Source: Microbacteriaceae bacterium
GTDB lineage: Bacteria; Actinomycetota; Actinomycetes; Actinomycetales; Microbacteriaceae
Direction of reading: 5' to 3'
NCBI GenBank assembly: GCA_030840185.1
Contig: JAUZFY010000292.1
Span: 1 to 5,905 of the forward strand
Length of the DNA: 5,905 nt
Part shown: positions 1 through 5,905 of the stretch, piece by piece
Numbering within the stretch: position 1 is the stretch's first letter
Layout of the letters: each line of letters opens with the position of its first letter
Position numbers and translations under genes: made by a program
Notes under the pieces: generated by a model
Database searches by the model: none
Seen by the model: only the letters and a program-made list of their open reading frames with translations
Told to the model about the DNA's origin: nothing

Positions 1-708
1 CCGCAGGTCGCCGTGCACGCCATCCGCAATCTGGTCCGGCTCTCCCGTGGGACGGCCTCGTTGCGCTGGTCGCAGCTCGGCTTCGGACGCACCTCCTCGA
101 CCACCCGGGCGCAGGCAACCCCACGCAACCTTTTCGGATTCAAGGACGGCACGGCCAATGTCAAGGCGGAGGACCGGACGGTGGTCGACGAGCATATCTG
201 GGTGCCGACCGAGGACTCACCGGGCTGGATGTCCGGCGGCTCCTACCTCGTCTCACGCAAGATCCGGATGAACATCGAACCATGGGATCGCTCGTCGCTC
301 GGGGAGCAGCAGAGGGTGATCGGTCGCACAAAGGGCGGCGGCGATCCGCTCAGCGGCGGATCGGAATTCACCGAACCGGACTTCACCAAGAAGCACGACT
401 CGGCGCTCGCGATCGACGCGGATGCCCACGTCCGACTGGCGCATCCGACCCACAATCACGGTGCTGTGCTGCTGCGTCGCGGCTACAACTTCGTCGACGG
501 CAACGACGACCTCGGACAGTTGAACGCCGGACTGTTTTTCATCGCCTTCCAGCGAGACCCGCGCACGCAATTCGTTGCAATCCAGCTGCGGCTGGCAGGC
601 AACGACGCGATGAACGAATACATCCAACACGTCGGCTCTGGCATTTTCGCTGTTCCGCCTGGCGCACGTCGAGGCAGCTACGTCGGCGCGGGACTGTTCG
701 AGACTTAG
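1..708 (+). CDS. efeB: DyP-type haem peroxidase / deferrochelatase EfeB, C-terminal part (5' end outside window)
   Basis: The reading frame is already open at base 1, so this is the last 235 codons of a longer gene, ending in TAG at 706-708. EfeB proteins are about 420 residues, so a bit over half is visible. Seen directly: the DyP hallmark GxxDG as GFKDGT, with the distal aspartate codon at 145-147; the likely proximal haem-ligand histidine at 427-429 in AHVRLAHP; and the distal arginine in LLRRGYNF at about 478-480. The Asp-to-His distance is 94 residues, the same as I recall for E. coli EfeB. Known for the family: a Tat-exported haem enzyme of the EfeUOB iron-uptake system, which oxidises porphyrinogens and is reported to release iron from haem. 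The Tat signal and the partners efeU and efeO would lie left of the window and cannot be checked. The GTG at 13 is internal, not a start. A generic DyP peroxidase outside an efe operon remains possible. Confidence 0.87.
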   Translation, partial: PQVAVHAIRNLVRLSRGTASLRWSQLGFGRTSSTTRAQATPRNLFGFKDGTANVKAEDRTVVDEHIWVPTEDSPGWMSGGSYLVSRKIRMNIEPWDRSSLGEQQRVIGRTKGGGDPLSGGSEFTEPDFTKKHDSALAIDADAHVRLAHPTHNHGAVLLRRGYNFVDGNDDLGQLNAGLFFIAFQRDPRTQFVAIQLRLAGNDAMNEYIQHVGSGIFAVPPGARRGSYVGAGLFET

Positions 709-751
709 GCGACTTGCCGCTCTGGCCGTGCAGCCTTTAACTGGCGAAGGC

Positions 752-780
752 GCGCCGCTCAGCCCTTGGCTGGACGGCGC
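752..780. terminator. Hairpin between convergent genes, candidate shared terminator
   Basis: The arms GCGCCG (752-757) and CGGCGC (775-780) pair perfectly. Inside them CAGCC (760-764) pairs with GGCTG (768-772) around a CTT loop. Between the two helices lie one C/A mismatch and one T/G wobble. It sits 44 bases after the efeB stop and 25 bases beyond the typA stop, so it could end transcription from both sides. Neither side has a T-run, so it is not a classical intrinsic terminator. Tail-less GC-rich hairpins are common between convergent actinobacterial genes, which supports the call only by analogy. Confidence 0.5.
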
Positions 781-804
781 ACCTCTCGTGGCCCGGTTGG
801 GGGA

Positions 805-2724
805 CTACGCGTTCTGCTTCTTGAGTCGCGAGGTGCGGCGCTGACGGGCGCTCGCGTCGAGCTCCACCTTGCGAATGCGCACGAACTCCGGCGTCACCTC
901 GACACACTCGTCTTCGCGGGCGAACTCGAGGCACTCCTCGAGGGTGAGCTTGCGGGACGGGGTCATGCGCTCGAAGGTGTCCGAGGTGGACTGGCGCATG
1001 TTCGTGAGCTGCTTTTCCTTGGTGATGTTCACGTCCATGTCGTCCGCACGCGAGTTCTCGCCGACGACCATGCCCTCGTACACCTCCTGGGTCGGCTCGA
1101 CGAAGAAGGACATCCGCTCCTGCAGCGCGACCATGGCGAACGGGGTCGCGACTCCCGCGCGGTCCGCGACGATCGAGCCGTTCACGCGAGTGACGATCTC
1201 GCCGGCCCAGGGCTCGTAGCCGTGCGAGACGGCGTTGGCGATGCCGGCACCACGAGTGATGGTGAGGAACTCGGTACGGAAGCCGATAAGGCCACGCGAC
1301 GGCACAACGAACTCCATGCGCACCCAACCGGTGCCGTGGTTCGACATGCCCTCCATGCGGCCCTTGCGAGCGGCGAGCAGCTGGGTGATCGCACCGAGGT
1401 ACTCCTCCGGGGCGTCGGTGGTGAGGTGCTCGAACGGCTCGTGCACCTTGCCATTGACCTGCTTCACGACCACTTGCGGCTTGCCGACAGTGAGCTCGAA
1501 GCCCTCGCGACGCATCTGCTCGACCAGGATGGCCAGAGCAAGCTCTCCACGACCCTGCACCTCCCACGCGTCAGGGCGCCCGATGTCGACGAGCTTGATC
1601 GAGACGTTTCCGACGAGCTCGCGGTCGAGACGGTCCTTGACCATGCGAGCGGTGAGCTTGTGGCCCTTGACCTTGCCGATCATCGGGCTCGTGTTGGTTC
1701 CGATGGTCATCGAGATCGCCGGGTCGTCGACCGTGATGGTCGGAAGCGGACGAACGTCGTTGGGGTCGGCGAGGGTCTCACCGATCGTGATGTCTTCGAA
1801 TCCGGCGACGGCCACGATGTCACCGGGTCCCGCCGACTCGGTCGGGAACCGGTCGAGTGCCCTCGTGATGAGCAGCTCGGTCACCTTGACGTTGTGCACC
1901 GAGCCGTCGTGCTTGACCCAGGCGACGGTCTGACCCTTCTTGATCGTGCCATTGAACACGCGAAGCAAGGCGAGGCGGCCAAGGAACGGCGAGGCATCGA
2001 GGTTGGTGACGTGGGCCTGAAGGGGGTGCTCGTCGTCGTAGCTCGGAGCCGGGATGTGCTTGAGAATCGCGTCAAAGAGCGGCTCGAGGTCTTCGTTGTC
2101 CGGCAGGGAACCGTTCTCGGGCTTGTTCCAGCTCGCGGCTCCGTTGCGGCCGGAGGCGTAGACGATCGGCACGTCGAGGATGGCGTCGAGGTCGAGATCC
2201 GGGAAATCATCGGACATGTCGCTCGCGAGTCCGAGGAGCAGATCCTGGCTCTCGGCCACGACCTCGTCGATGCGGGCGTCCGGACGGTCCGTCTTGTTGA
2301 CGAGGAGGATGACTGGGAGCTTGGACTCGAGTGCCTTGCGAAGCACGAATCGCGTCTGCGGGAGCGGGCCCTCGCTCGCGTCCACGAGCAGGACGACGCC
2401 GTCGACCATGCTGAGGCCGCGCTCGACCTCACCGCCGAAGTCGGCGTGGCCGGGGGTGTCGATGACGTTAATCGTGATCGGGCCGCCGTCGCCGTTCTCG
2501 GCGGCGTGGATGCCGGAGTACGAGACGGCCGTGTTCTTGGCCAGGATCGTGATTCCCTTTTCGCGCTCGAGGTCATTCGAGTCCATCGCGCGCTCTTCGA
2601 GATGCGCGTGCGCGGCAAAGGAGTTCGTCTGGCGCAGCATGGCGTCAACGAGCGTGGTCTTGCCATGGTCGACGTGAGCGACGATTGCTACGTTGCGCAG
2701 GTCATTACGGGTGGCGATAGCCAT
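805..2724 (-). CDS. typA: Translational GTPase TypA/BipA
   Basis: Complete gene of 639 codons ending in TAG. TypA is a ribosome-binding GTPase related to EF-G and EF4 that assists large-subunit assembly and adaptation to cold and other stress; it acts in the cytoplasm. All G motifs are visible: G1 AHVDHGKTT at residues 16-24, switch I REKGITILAKN at 54-64, G3 DTPGH at 89-93, G4 NKTD at 143-146 and a G5-like SGRNG at 191-195. The C-terminal half carries the TypA-type blocks GRGELALAILVEQMRREGFE and PSRGLIGFRTEF. The protein is slightly longer than E. coli BipA (about 607), partly through an insert around residues 70-82 (GIHAAENGDGG) and a basic tail. The ATG at 2722-2724 is chosen because MAIATRNDLRNVAIVAHVDHG is the normal TypA N-terminus. 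The frame stays open to 2829, but those extra 35 residues resemble no TypA start. The Shine-Dalgarno is weak, a GGA about 9 bases upstream. No TTA, CTA or TCA codon occurs in the gene. Confidence 0.97.
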   Translation of the reverse strand: MAIATRNDLRNVAIVAHVDHGKTTLVDAMLRQTNSFAAHAHLEERAMDSNDLEREKGITILAKNTAVSYSGIHAAENGDGGPITINVIDTPGHADFGGEVERGLSMVDGVVLLVDASEGPLPQTRFVLRKALESKLPVILLVNKTDRPDARIDEVVAESQDLLLGLASDMSDDFPDLDLDAILDVPIVYASGRNGAASWNKPENGSLPDNEDLEPLFDAILKHIPAPSYDDEHPLQAHVTNLDASPFLGRLALLRVFNGTIKKGQTVAWVKHDGSVHNVKVTELLITRALDRFPTESAGPGDIVAVAGFEDITIGETLADPNDVRPLPTITVDDPAISMTIGTNTSPMIGKVKGHKLTARMVKDRLDRELVGNVSIKLVDIGRPDAWEVQGRGELALAILVEQMRREGFELTVGKPQVVVKQVNGKVHEPFEHLTTDAPEEYLGAITQLLAARKGRMEGMSNHGTGWVRMEFVVPSRGLIGFRTEFLTITRGAGIANAVSHGYEPWAGEIVTRVNGSIVADRAGVATPFAMVALQERMSFFVEPTQEVYEGMVVGENSRADDMDVNITKEKQLTNMRQSTSDTFERMTPSRKLTLEECLEFAREDECVEVTPEFVRIRKVELDASARQRRTSRLKKQNA

Positions 2725-2830
2725 AGGTGTACGTCCAGATTTGTCTCGAGAAAGAGGGAGGCCAGTGAGTGAGTCAGTGGCGGCAGAGTCACACCAGTGG
2801 TGCTCCGCACCCCACAGTCTACCTCGCATG

Positions 2831-2858
2831 ACCGTATCGGCCCTGCTGAGTCTCTCAA
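2831..2858 (-). promoter_or_regulatory. Candidate typA promoter
   Basis: Read on the minus strand, TTGAGA (2858-2853) is followed after 16 bases by TACGGT (2836-2831), which fits the loose actinobacterial TAnnnT -10 pattern. This would give a leader of about 100 bases before the typA ATG. A second possible -10, TAGACT at 2821-2816, lacks a good -35. This is motif matching only, with no transcript evidence. Confidence 0.3.
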
Positions 2859-2884
2859 CAGTGCGCCCGATCAGGATATTCCGG

Positions 2885-2931
2885 GCCGTCGGCGACGGCT
2901 ACGCCTCGCCCGCACTGTCGTGAACGAGGCG
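2885..2931. repeat. Two adjacent inverted repeats in the intergenic region
   Basis: The first is GCCGTC (2885-2890) with GACGGC (2894-2899) around a GGC loop. The second is CGCCTCG (2902-2908) with CGAGGCG (2925-2931) around a 16-base loop. They lie just past the candidate terminator of the lipoprotein gene and upstream of the typA promoter candidate. They may reinforce termination or act as operator-like sites; nothing in the sequence decides which. Confidence 0.4.
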
Positions 2932-2946
2932 GAAGCGATGCGGATC

Positions 2947-2985
2947 AAAAAAGCGGATGGACGCGAGCTGTCTGCACTCACGCCC
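2947..2985 (-). terminator. Candidate intrinsic terminator of the substrate-binding lipoprotein gene
   Basis: On the minus strand, 17 bases after the lipoprotein TAA, a 9-bp stem forms between 2985-2977 and 2967-2959, including two G/T wobbles, with a 9-base loop. It is followed, after six bases, by six Ts (2952-2947). The gap between stem and T-run is longer than ideal, so efficiency is uncertain. If real, it separates the lipoprotein transcript from typA. Confidence 0.45.
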
Positions 2986-3002
2986 ACCCCATACCGCAGT
3001 TG

Positions 3003-4709
3003 TTACTTGGTGAAACCGACGTTCTGCCAGAAAACAGTCTGGAACTGCGTCGGACCGTAATTCACGAGTCCCTTCTTCACACCGAAGACGAACGTCTCCG
3101 GGAAGAGCGGGATCGTCGTGACGAGCGCGACCAGCTTCTTGTCGATCGCTTGTGCCAGCTTGAGCCGCTTGGCCGGGTCGAGTTCGCCGTTTGCCCCGGC
3201 GAAGTCTTTGCCGAGCGACTTGTCGGTCACGCCGGGGTAATTCTGCCCGGACGACGCCGGGTAGAAGATCGATTCGGTGCTCGACACGGGGAACGGAGTG
3301 CCCTGCCAGGCGAAGTACGTCGCGTCAAAGTCTCGCGTCTTGGTCGTGATGTACTTCGTGAAGAAATCGTCCGATGGAACGACGTCGATCTTCACGTCAA
3401 TTCCAGCGGCCTTCTCCTGCGCCTGAACCTGCTGGGCAACCTGTGCCGAGTTCGGGTTGTCAGAGGGAATGACAAACCGCACGGAGAGCGCCTTGCCGCC
3501 CTTGGCGTAGATGCCGTTGGAACCGGCCTTATACCCGGCGTCCTCCAGAATCTTCTTCGCACCGGCGGTGTCATAGCCGATCACCTTCTGGGCGTCATCC
3601 GCGTAGCCGTCTTGCCCGGGTAGGTAAATGAGGTTGCCGAGAAGGGTGGTCGGAGACCCTACCGGCGCCAAGCGGGCCTGGGCGATTACGGACCGGTTGA
3701 GCGCCTTAGCGAACGCCGTGCGAACCTTCACGTCCTTGAATACACTCGCGGTTCCGTTGAGCGTGATGTGACGGTACGTGGTGCTGAGCGAACGCTGAAT
3801 CTCACCGTCGGTACGCTTCTTCGCCGTCGCGAAATTGTCGGCGTTGCTATAGGTATTGAGAACGTCAATTTCCTTGTTGGCGTATGCCTGGGCGAGACCG
3901 GCACGGCTCACCGTCTTGAAGATGAGGGAATCGAGCTTGGGCTTCTCTCCCCACCACTTCGGGTTTGGGGCGAAAGTGACGACCTGGCCGGTCGGGTCGA
4001 ACTTGCTGAGTACGAACGCCGAACCGGACACGTAGCTTTTCCCGTCGGCGGCGTAGGGCCCGGTGGCCCACGAGCTGTTGAAGTGGGCGGGAGTGTCGCC
4101 GAGCCACTTCGGCCAGATGGCGCCAAGTATCGATGGCCAGTCTGCGTTCTTGTTTTTGAACGTGAGCAGCACGTCCTGGGCGTTGGTGCCCGCGGTCACC
4201 GAGGAGATGTCGGACCAAACATTTGTGGAGATAGGCGCGTACGCCTCGTCCTTTCCGTTGAGCGACTTCCATGTCGCCGCAAAGTCCTCGTAGCTCATTG
4301 GGGTGCCGTCGGACCACACCGCCTTCGGGTTGATCTTCACCTCCACGACCTGCGGCGAATCGCTCTTGAGCGCGACCGAGTCGGCAAAGTCTTTGTCGAC
4401 CTCCCACGATCCGTCTTGCTTGATGGTCACGAAGGAGGGAAGGAACACTCCGGCCAGCGTGTTGTCGTCGACTGTTCCGGCATCGAGGTTGTTGAGGTTC
4501 CAGTTCGCTGGCGTGGCGTCGACAGCGAGGGTGAGCGACCCCCCCGCAGGGACCGACGCCGCATCGGCGGAAACCCACCCGGTTCCTGGCACCTTGGGCG
4601 CCGACGACGCCGATGGGCTCGCACCGCCGCCCGAGGTGCAGGCGCTGAGGGCGATGATCGCCACAGCAGCGGTCGCGAGCGTTAGCCCGCGCTTGACAGA
4701 GATCTTCAT
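3003..4709 (-). CDS. ABC transporter substrate-binding lipoprotein, SBP_bac_5 (oligopeptide/dipeptide) family
   Basis: Complete gene of 568 codons ending in TAA. The N-terminus is a lipoprotein signal: basic MKISVKRG, a hydrophobic stretch at about residues 9-21, then the lipobox LSAC with Cys24 as lipidated residue, followed by a Gly/Ser/Ala/Pro-rich linker to about residue 42. The rest is a two-lobed periplasmic-binding fold of the DppA/OppA class. Visible family features are WSDGTPMSYEDF (132-143), the NPKWWG block (249-254), the KVRTAFAKALNR helix (328-339), AKKILEDAGY (384-393) and DPAKRLKLAQAIDKKL (511-526). It should sit on the outer face of the membrane and hand peptides or a related solute to the permease encoded divergently from 4985. 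The substrate cannot be read from sequence, since members of this family also bind nickel, sugars and opines. The ATG is supported by GAAAGG (4723-4718) eight bases upstream and by the correctly placed signal peptide. LpqW-type proteins of mycobacteria belong to the same broad family, so a non-transport role cannot be excluded, though the adjacent permease favours transport. Confidence 0.92.
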   Translation of the reverse strand: MKISVKRGLTLATAAVAIIALSACTSGGGASPSASSAPKVPGTGWVSADAASVPAGGSLTLAVDATPANWNLNNLDAGTVDDNTLAGVFLPSFVTIKQDGSWEVDKDFADSVALKSDSPQVVEVKINPKAVWSDGTPMSYEDFAATWKSLNGKDEAYAPISTNVWSDISSVTAGTNAQDVLLTFKNKNADWPSILGAIWPKWLGDTPAHFNSSWATGPYAADGKSYVSGSAFVLSKFDPTGQVVTFAPNPKWWGEKPKLDSLIFKTVSRAGLAQAYANKEIDVLNTYSNADNFATAKKRTDGEIQRSLSTTYRHITLNGTASVFKDVKVRTAFAKALNRSVIAQARLAPVGSPTTLLGNLIYLPGQDGYADDAQKVIGYDTAGAKKILEDAGYKAGSNGIYAKGGKALSVRFVIPSDNPNSAQVAQQVQAQEKAAGIDVKIDVVPSDDFFTKYITTKTRDFDATYFAWQGTPFPVSSTESIFYPASSGQNYPGVTDKSLGKDFAGANGELDPAKRLKLAQAIDKKLVALVTTIPLFPETFVFGVKKGLVNYGPTQFQTVFWQNVGFTK

Positions 4710-4717
4710 GAGATTTG

Positions 4718-4723
4718 CCTTTC
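4718..4723 (-). promoter_or_regulatory. Ribosome binding site of the lipoprotein gene
   Basis: GAAAGG on the minus strand lies eight bases before the ATG at 4709. It supports this start, which also places the lipobox cysteine at residue 24, a usual distance. Confidence 0.6.
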
Positions 4724-4783
4724 ATCCAACGCCACCGGACACGCCACAACGGGCGAAGTGGCCACCTAGAGCCCTCACTCTGG

Positions 4784-4802
4784 CACGCGGGTCCGTCGCG
4801 TG
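4784..4802. repeat. Inverted repeat in the lipoprotein leader
   Basis: CACGCG (4784-4789) and CGCGTG (4797-4802) form a perfect 6-bp stem with a 7-base loop. If the lipoprotein transcript starts in the AT-rich island to the right, this hairpin falls within or at the start of its 5' leader. No function is evident. Confidence 0.35.
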
Positions 4803-4818
4803 GGCCTCCATTCCTCTG

Positions 4819-4860
4819 CCGTTATCGTTTTGAAACTTTTTCTCAATAAATCGGAAACAT
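4819..4860. promoter_or_regulatory. AT-rich divergent promoter/operator candidate
   Basis: Only 11 of the 40 bases from 4821 to 4860 are G or C, in otherwise GC-rich DNA between two divergent genes. On the minus strand TTGAGA (4846-4841) precedes TAACGG (4824-4819) by 16 bases, a weak promoter match for the lipoprotein gene. A small palindrome, GTTT-TG-AAAC (4827-4836), lies in the spacer, where a bound repressor would block RNA polymerase. Base composition is the stronger evidence; the individual boxes are poor matches. Confidence 0.35.
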
Positions 4861-4920
4861 CGAGAACTGCACAACTTCGCGTCACGAGATCGACACACCG
4901 GCCAGTTACAGTTGAGGATT

Positions 4921-4926
4921 TATAGG
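4921..4926 (+). promoter_or_regulatory. Possible -10 element for the permease gene
   Basis: TATAGG lies about 60 bases before the TTG start in a short AT-rich patch (GGATTTATAGG). No convincing -35 box is present at 16-18 bases; TCGACA at 4890-4895 is too far away. The call is tentative. Confidence 0.2.
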
Positions 4927-4928
4927 GG

Positions 4929-4943
4929 TGCGCGATCCGCGCA
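4929..4943 (+). repeat. Short hairpin in the permease leader
   Basis: TGCGCG (4929-4934) and CGCGCA (4938-4943) form a perfect 6-bp stem with an ATC loop, between the possible -10 and the Shine-Dalgarno of the permease gene. It is short and GC-rich and could arise by chance. Confidence 0.3.
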
Positions 4944-4969
4944 ATGGCGTGCGGCGAGCGTGGGACGGG

Positions 4970-4975
4970 AAGAGG
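4970..4975 (+). promoter_or_regulatory. Ribosome binding site that fixes a TTG start for the permease
   Basis: AAGAGG, within the purine run GGGAAGAGGA, is followed nine bases later by TTG at 4985. No ATG near this point is in frame. The in-frame GTG at 4949 would place this purine run inside the coding region and add twelve mostly polar and basic residues. TTG is therefore the better start. Confidence 0.6.
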
Positions 4976-4984
4976 ACCAGAGCT

Positions 4985-5905
4985 TTGATCGGTTTCATCG
5001 CGAAGCGGCTCGTCAATTACTTCTTTCTGAGCGCCATCGCAACGATGCTTGGCTATCTGCTCGTGAGCGCGACGCTACAGCCCGCCGCTCGCTTCTATGG
5101 CAGGAACCCACCGATTCCGCAGGGGACCATCGACGCGGCGCTCAACAAGGTCGGTGCGAATCCGAACATTCCGCTGCTCGAGCGACTCTGGACCTGGGTG
5201 GGAAATTTGGTCACGAGGGGCTCACTCGGGCTGAGCGTGCGTGGAACCGAGGTGACCGCCGACATTGCCGCCCGCGCCGGGACCAGCTTGCGGCTGCTCG
5301 TGATCGGCACGATCCTCGGCGCCGTCATCGGCGTGATCCTCGGCGTCTGGGGCGCCGTGCGGCAGTACAAGACGAGCGACCAGGTGATCACCTATGCGTC
5401 ATTCACGATTCTGGCGACCCCGGTCTTTGTCATCGGTATTTTGCTCATGATTGGGGCAACAGCGGTCAACCAGACGGTGGGCACCAACGTGATCAACTTC
5501 ACCGGTGAGTACACGGCGGGGCTCGGCGGCGGATTCTGGACCCAGTTCGGAGACCGGGCCGCGCACTTGCTTCTGCCGACCATCACCCTCACGATCACCG
5601 CCGTGGCGGCGTATTCGCGCTATCAGCGCAGCGCGATGCTCGACGTGCTCTCCTCGGACTTTATTCGCACTGCACGATCGAAGGGCAGAACCCGAGGCTC
5701 GGCCATCATCCGGCACGGCGTGCGGGTCGCCCTGATCCCGATGTCGACGTTCTTCGCGTACTCCTTCGGGCTGATTCTCGTCGGCGCGACCATCACCGAG
5801 ACGGTGTTCAGCTGGCACGGCATGGGCGAATACCTGTTCTCCAGCGTGGGGAATTCCGACATCAACGCGGCCGCCGGAACCATCCTGTTCACATCGATCC
5901 TCGTT
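4985..5905 (+). CDS. ABC transporter permease, DppB/OppB type (3' end outside window)
   Basis: An open frame of 307 codons starts at TTG and is still open at the right edge. The family is usually 310-340 residues, so only the last helix or so is missing. The protein begins MIGFIAKRLVNYF, the standard amphipathic start of Opp/Dpp permeases. Hydrophobic segments lie at about residues 10-30, 102-124, 138-160, 195-215 and 250-272, with a sixth beginning near 295. Between the first two is a long external loop (about 31-100). The inner-membrane-component signature, which docks with the ATPase, is visible as DFIRTARSKG at 225-234; the later ETVFSWHGMGEYL block is also typical. The protein should form the channel of a peptide or related-solute importer together with a second permease, expected immediately downstream, and is likely fed by the divergently encoded lipoprotein. 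Specificity cannot be inferred. A dppB or oppB label would be overprecise, so no symbol is given. Confidence 0.93.
   Translation, partial: MIGFIAKRLVNYFFLSAIATMLGYLLVSATLQPAARFYGRNPPIPQGTIDAALNKVGANPNIPLLERLWTWVGNLVTRGSLGLSVRGTEVTADIAARAGTSLRLLVIGTILGAVIGVILGVWGAVRQYKTSDQVITYASFTILATPVFVIGILLMIGATAVNQTVGTNVINFTGEYTAGLGGGFWTQFGDRAAHLLLPTITLTITAVAAYSRYQRSAMLDVLSSDFIRTARSKGRTRGSAIIRHGVRVALIPMSTFFAYSFGLILVGATITETVFSWHGMGEYLFSSVGNSDINAAAGTILFTSILV

Noticed and set aside
13..708. EfeB starting at the GTG at 13
   Set aside because: The frame is open upstream to base 1 and the protein would lack half of the family domain. The GTG is an internal valine codon.
766..2772. A 668-residue plus-strand open frame
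   Set aside because: It is the in-register antisense of typA, rich in Asp, Val, Arg, His and Leu with no recognisable motif. Codon bias in typA explains it.
2792..2802. Palindrome CACCA-G-TGGTG as a regulator binding site
   Set aside because: Five-base arms alone are too short to support an operator in GC-rich DNA. It is noted only as part of the typA leader structure.
2725..2829. N-terminal extension of TypA to the ATG at 2829
   Set aside because: The extra 35 residues (containing WGAEHHWCDS) are unlike any TypA N-terminus I know, while MAIATRNDLRNVAIVAHVDHG is the normal one.
3768..4685. A 305-residue plus-strand open frame opposite the lipoprotein gene
   Set aside because: It is again in codon register with the minus-strand gene and ends at the complement of a Leu CTA codon. 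The composition is Arg/Gly/Val-rich and typical of a shadow frame.
4710..4984. Riboswitch, small RNA or small gene in the divergent region
   Set aside because: I saw no recognisable riboswitch core, no convincing short frame with its own ribosome binding site, and no terminator-like structure in the right place.
4912..5508. A 198-residue plus-strand open frame across the start of the permease
   Set aside because: It is out of frame with the clear permease, Arg-rich and without motifs. The permease frame has membrane helices and the conserved cytoplasmic loop.

Overview
The window looks like chromosomal DNA from a high-GC Gram-positive bacterium (Actinobacteria). The genes use GC-rich codons, and the lipoprotein, the TypA protein and the permease all have an actinobacterial character. 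Microbacteriaceae is my best guess, but that is a judgement from protein style, not a search result. Four protein genes are supported, two of them cut by the window edges. I see no mobile element, CRISPR array, tRNA or rRNA.

Layout, left to right. (1) 1-708, plus strand: the C-terminal half of a DyP-type haem peroxidase of the EfeB/deferrochelatase type. (2) 709-804: a short convergent gap holding a strong hairpin, a plausible shared terminator. (3) 805-2724, minus strand: a complete TypA/BipA ribosome-associated GTPase. (4) 2725-3002: an intergenic region with a candidate terminator for the gene to its right, several further hairpins and a weak promoter candidate for typA. (5) 3003-4709, minus strand: a complete lipoprotein substrate-binding protein of the SBP_bac_5 (oligopeptide/dipeptide) family. 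(6) 4710-4984: a divergent promoter region with an AT-rich island. (7) 4985-5905, plus strand: the first permease of an Opp/Dpp-type ABC transporter. It starts at TTG and runs off the right edge about one transmembrane helix before its expected end.

The binding protein and the permease face away from each other and probably form one peptide (or related solute) importer: the lipoprotein captures substrate outside the membrane and delivers it to the permease. The second permease and the ATPase subunits are expected just beyond the right edge. EfeB (haem/iron) and TypA (ribosome assembly, stress adaptation) have no evident functional link to the transporter. I found no convincing new biological system. 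The points worth a second look are regulatory: the divergent promoter region, the typA leader and the TTG start. Long open frames on the strand opposite typA and the lipoprotein gene are explained by codon bias.
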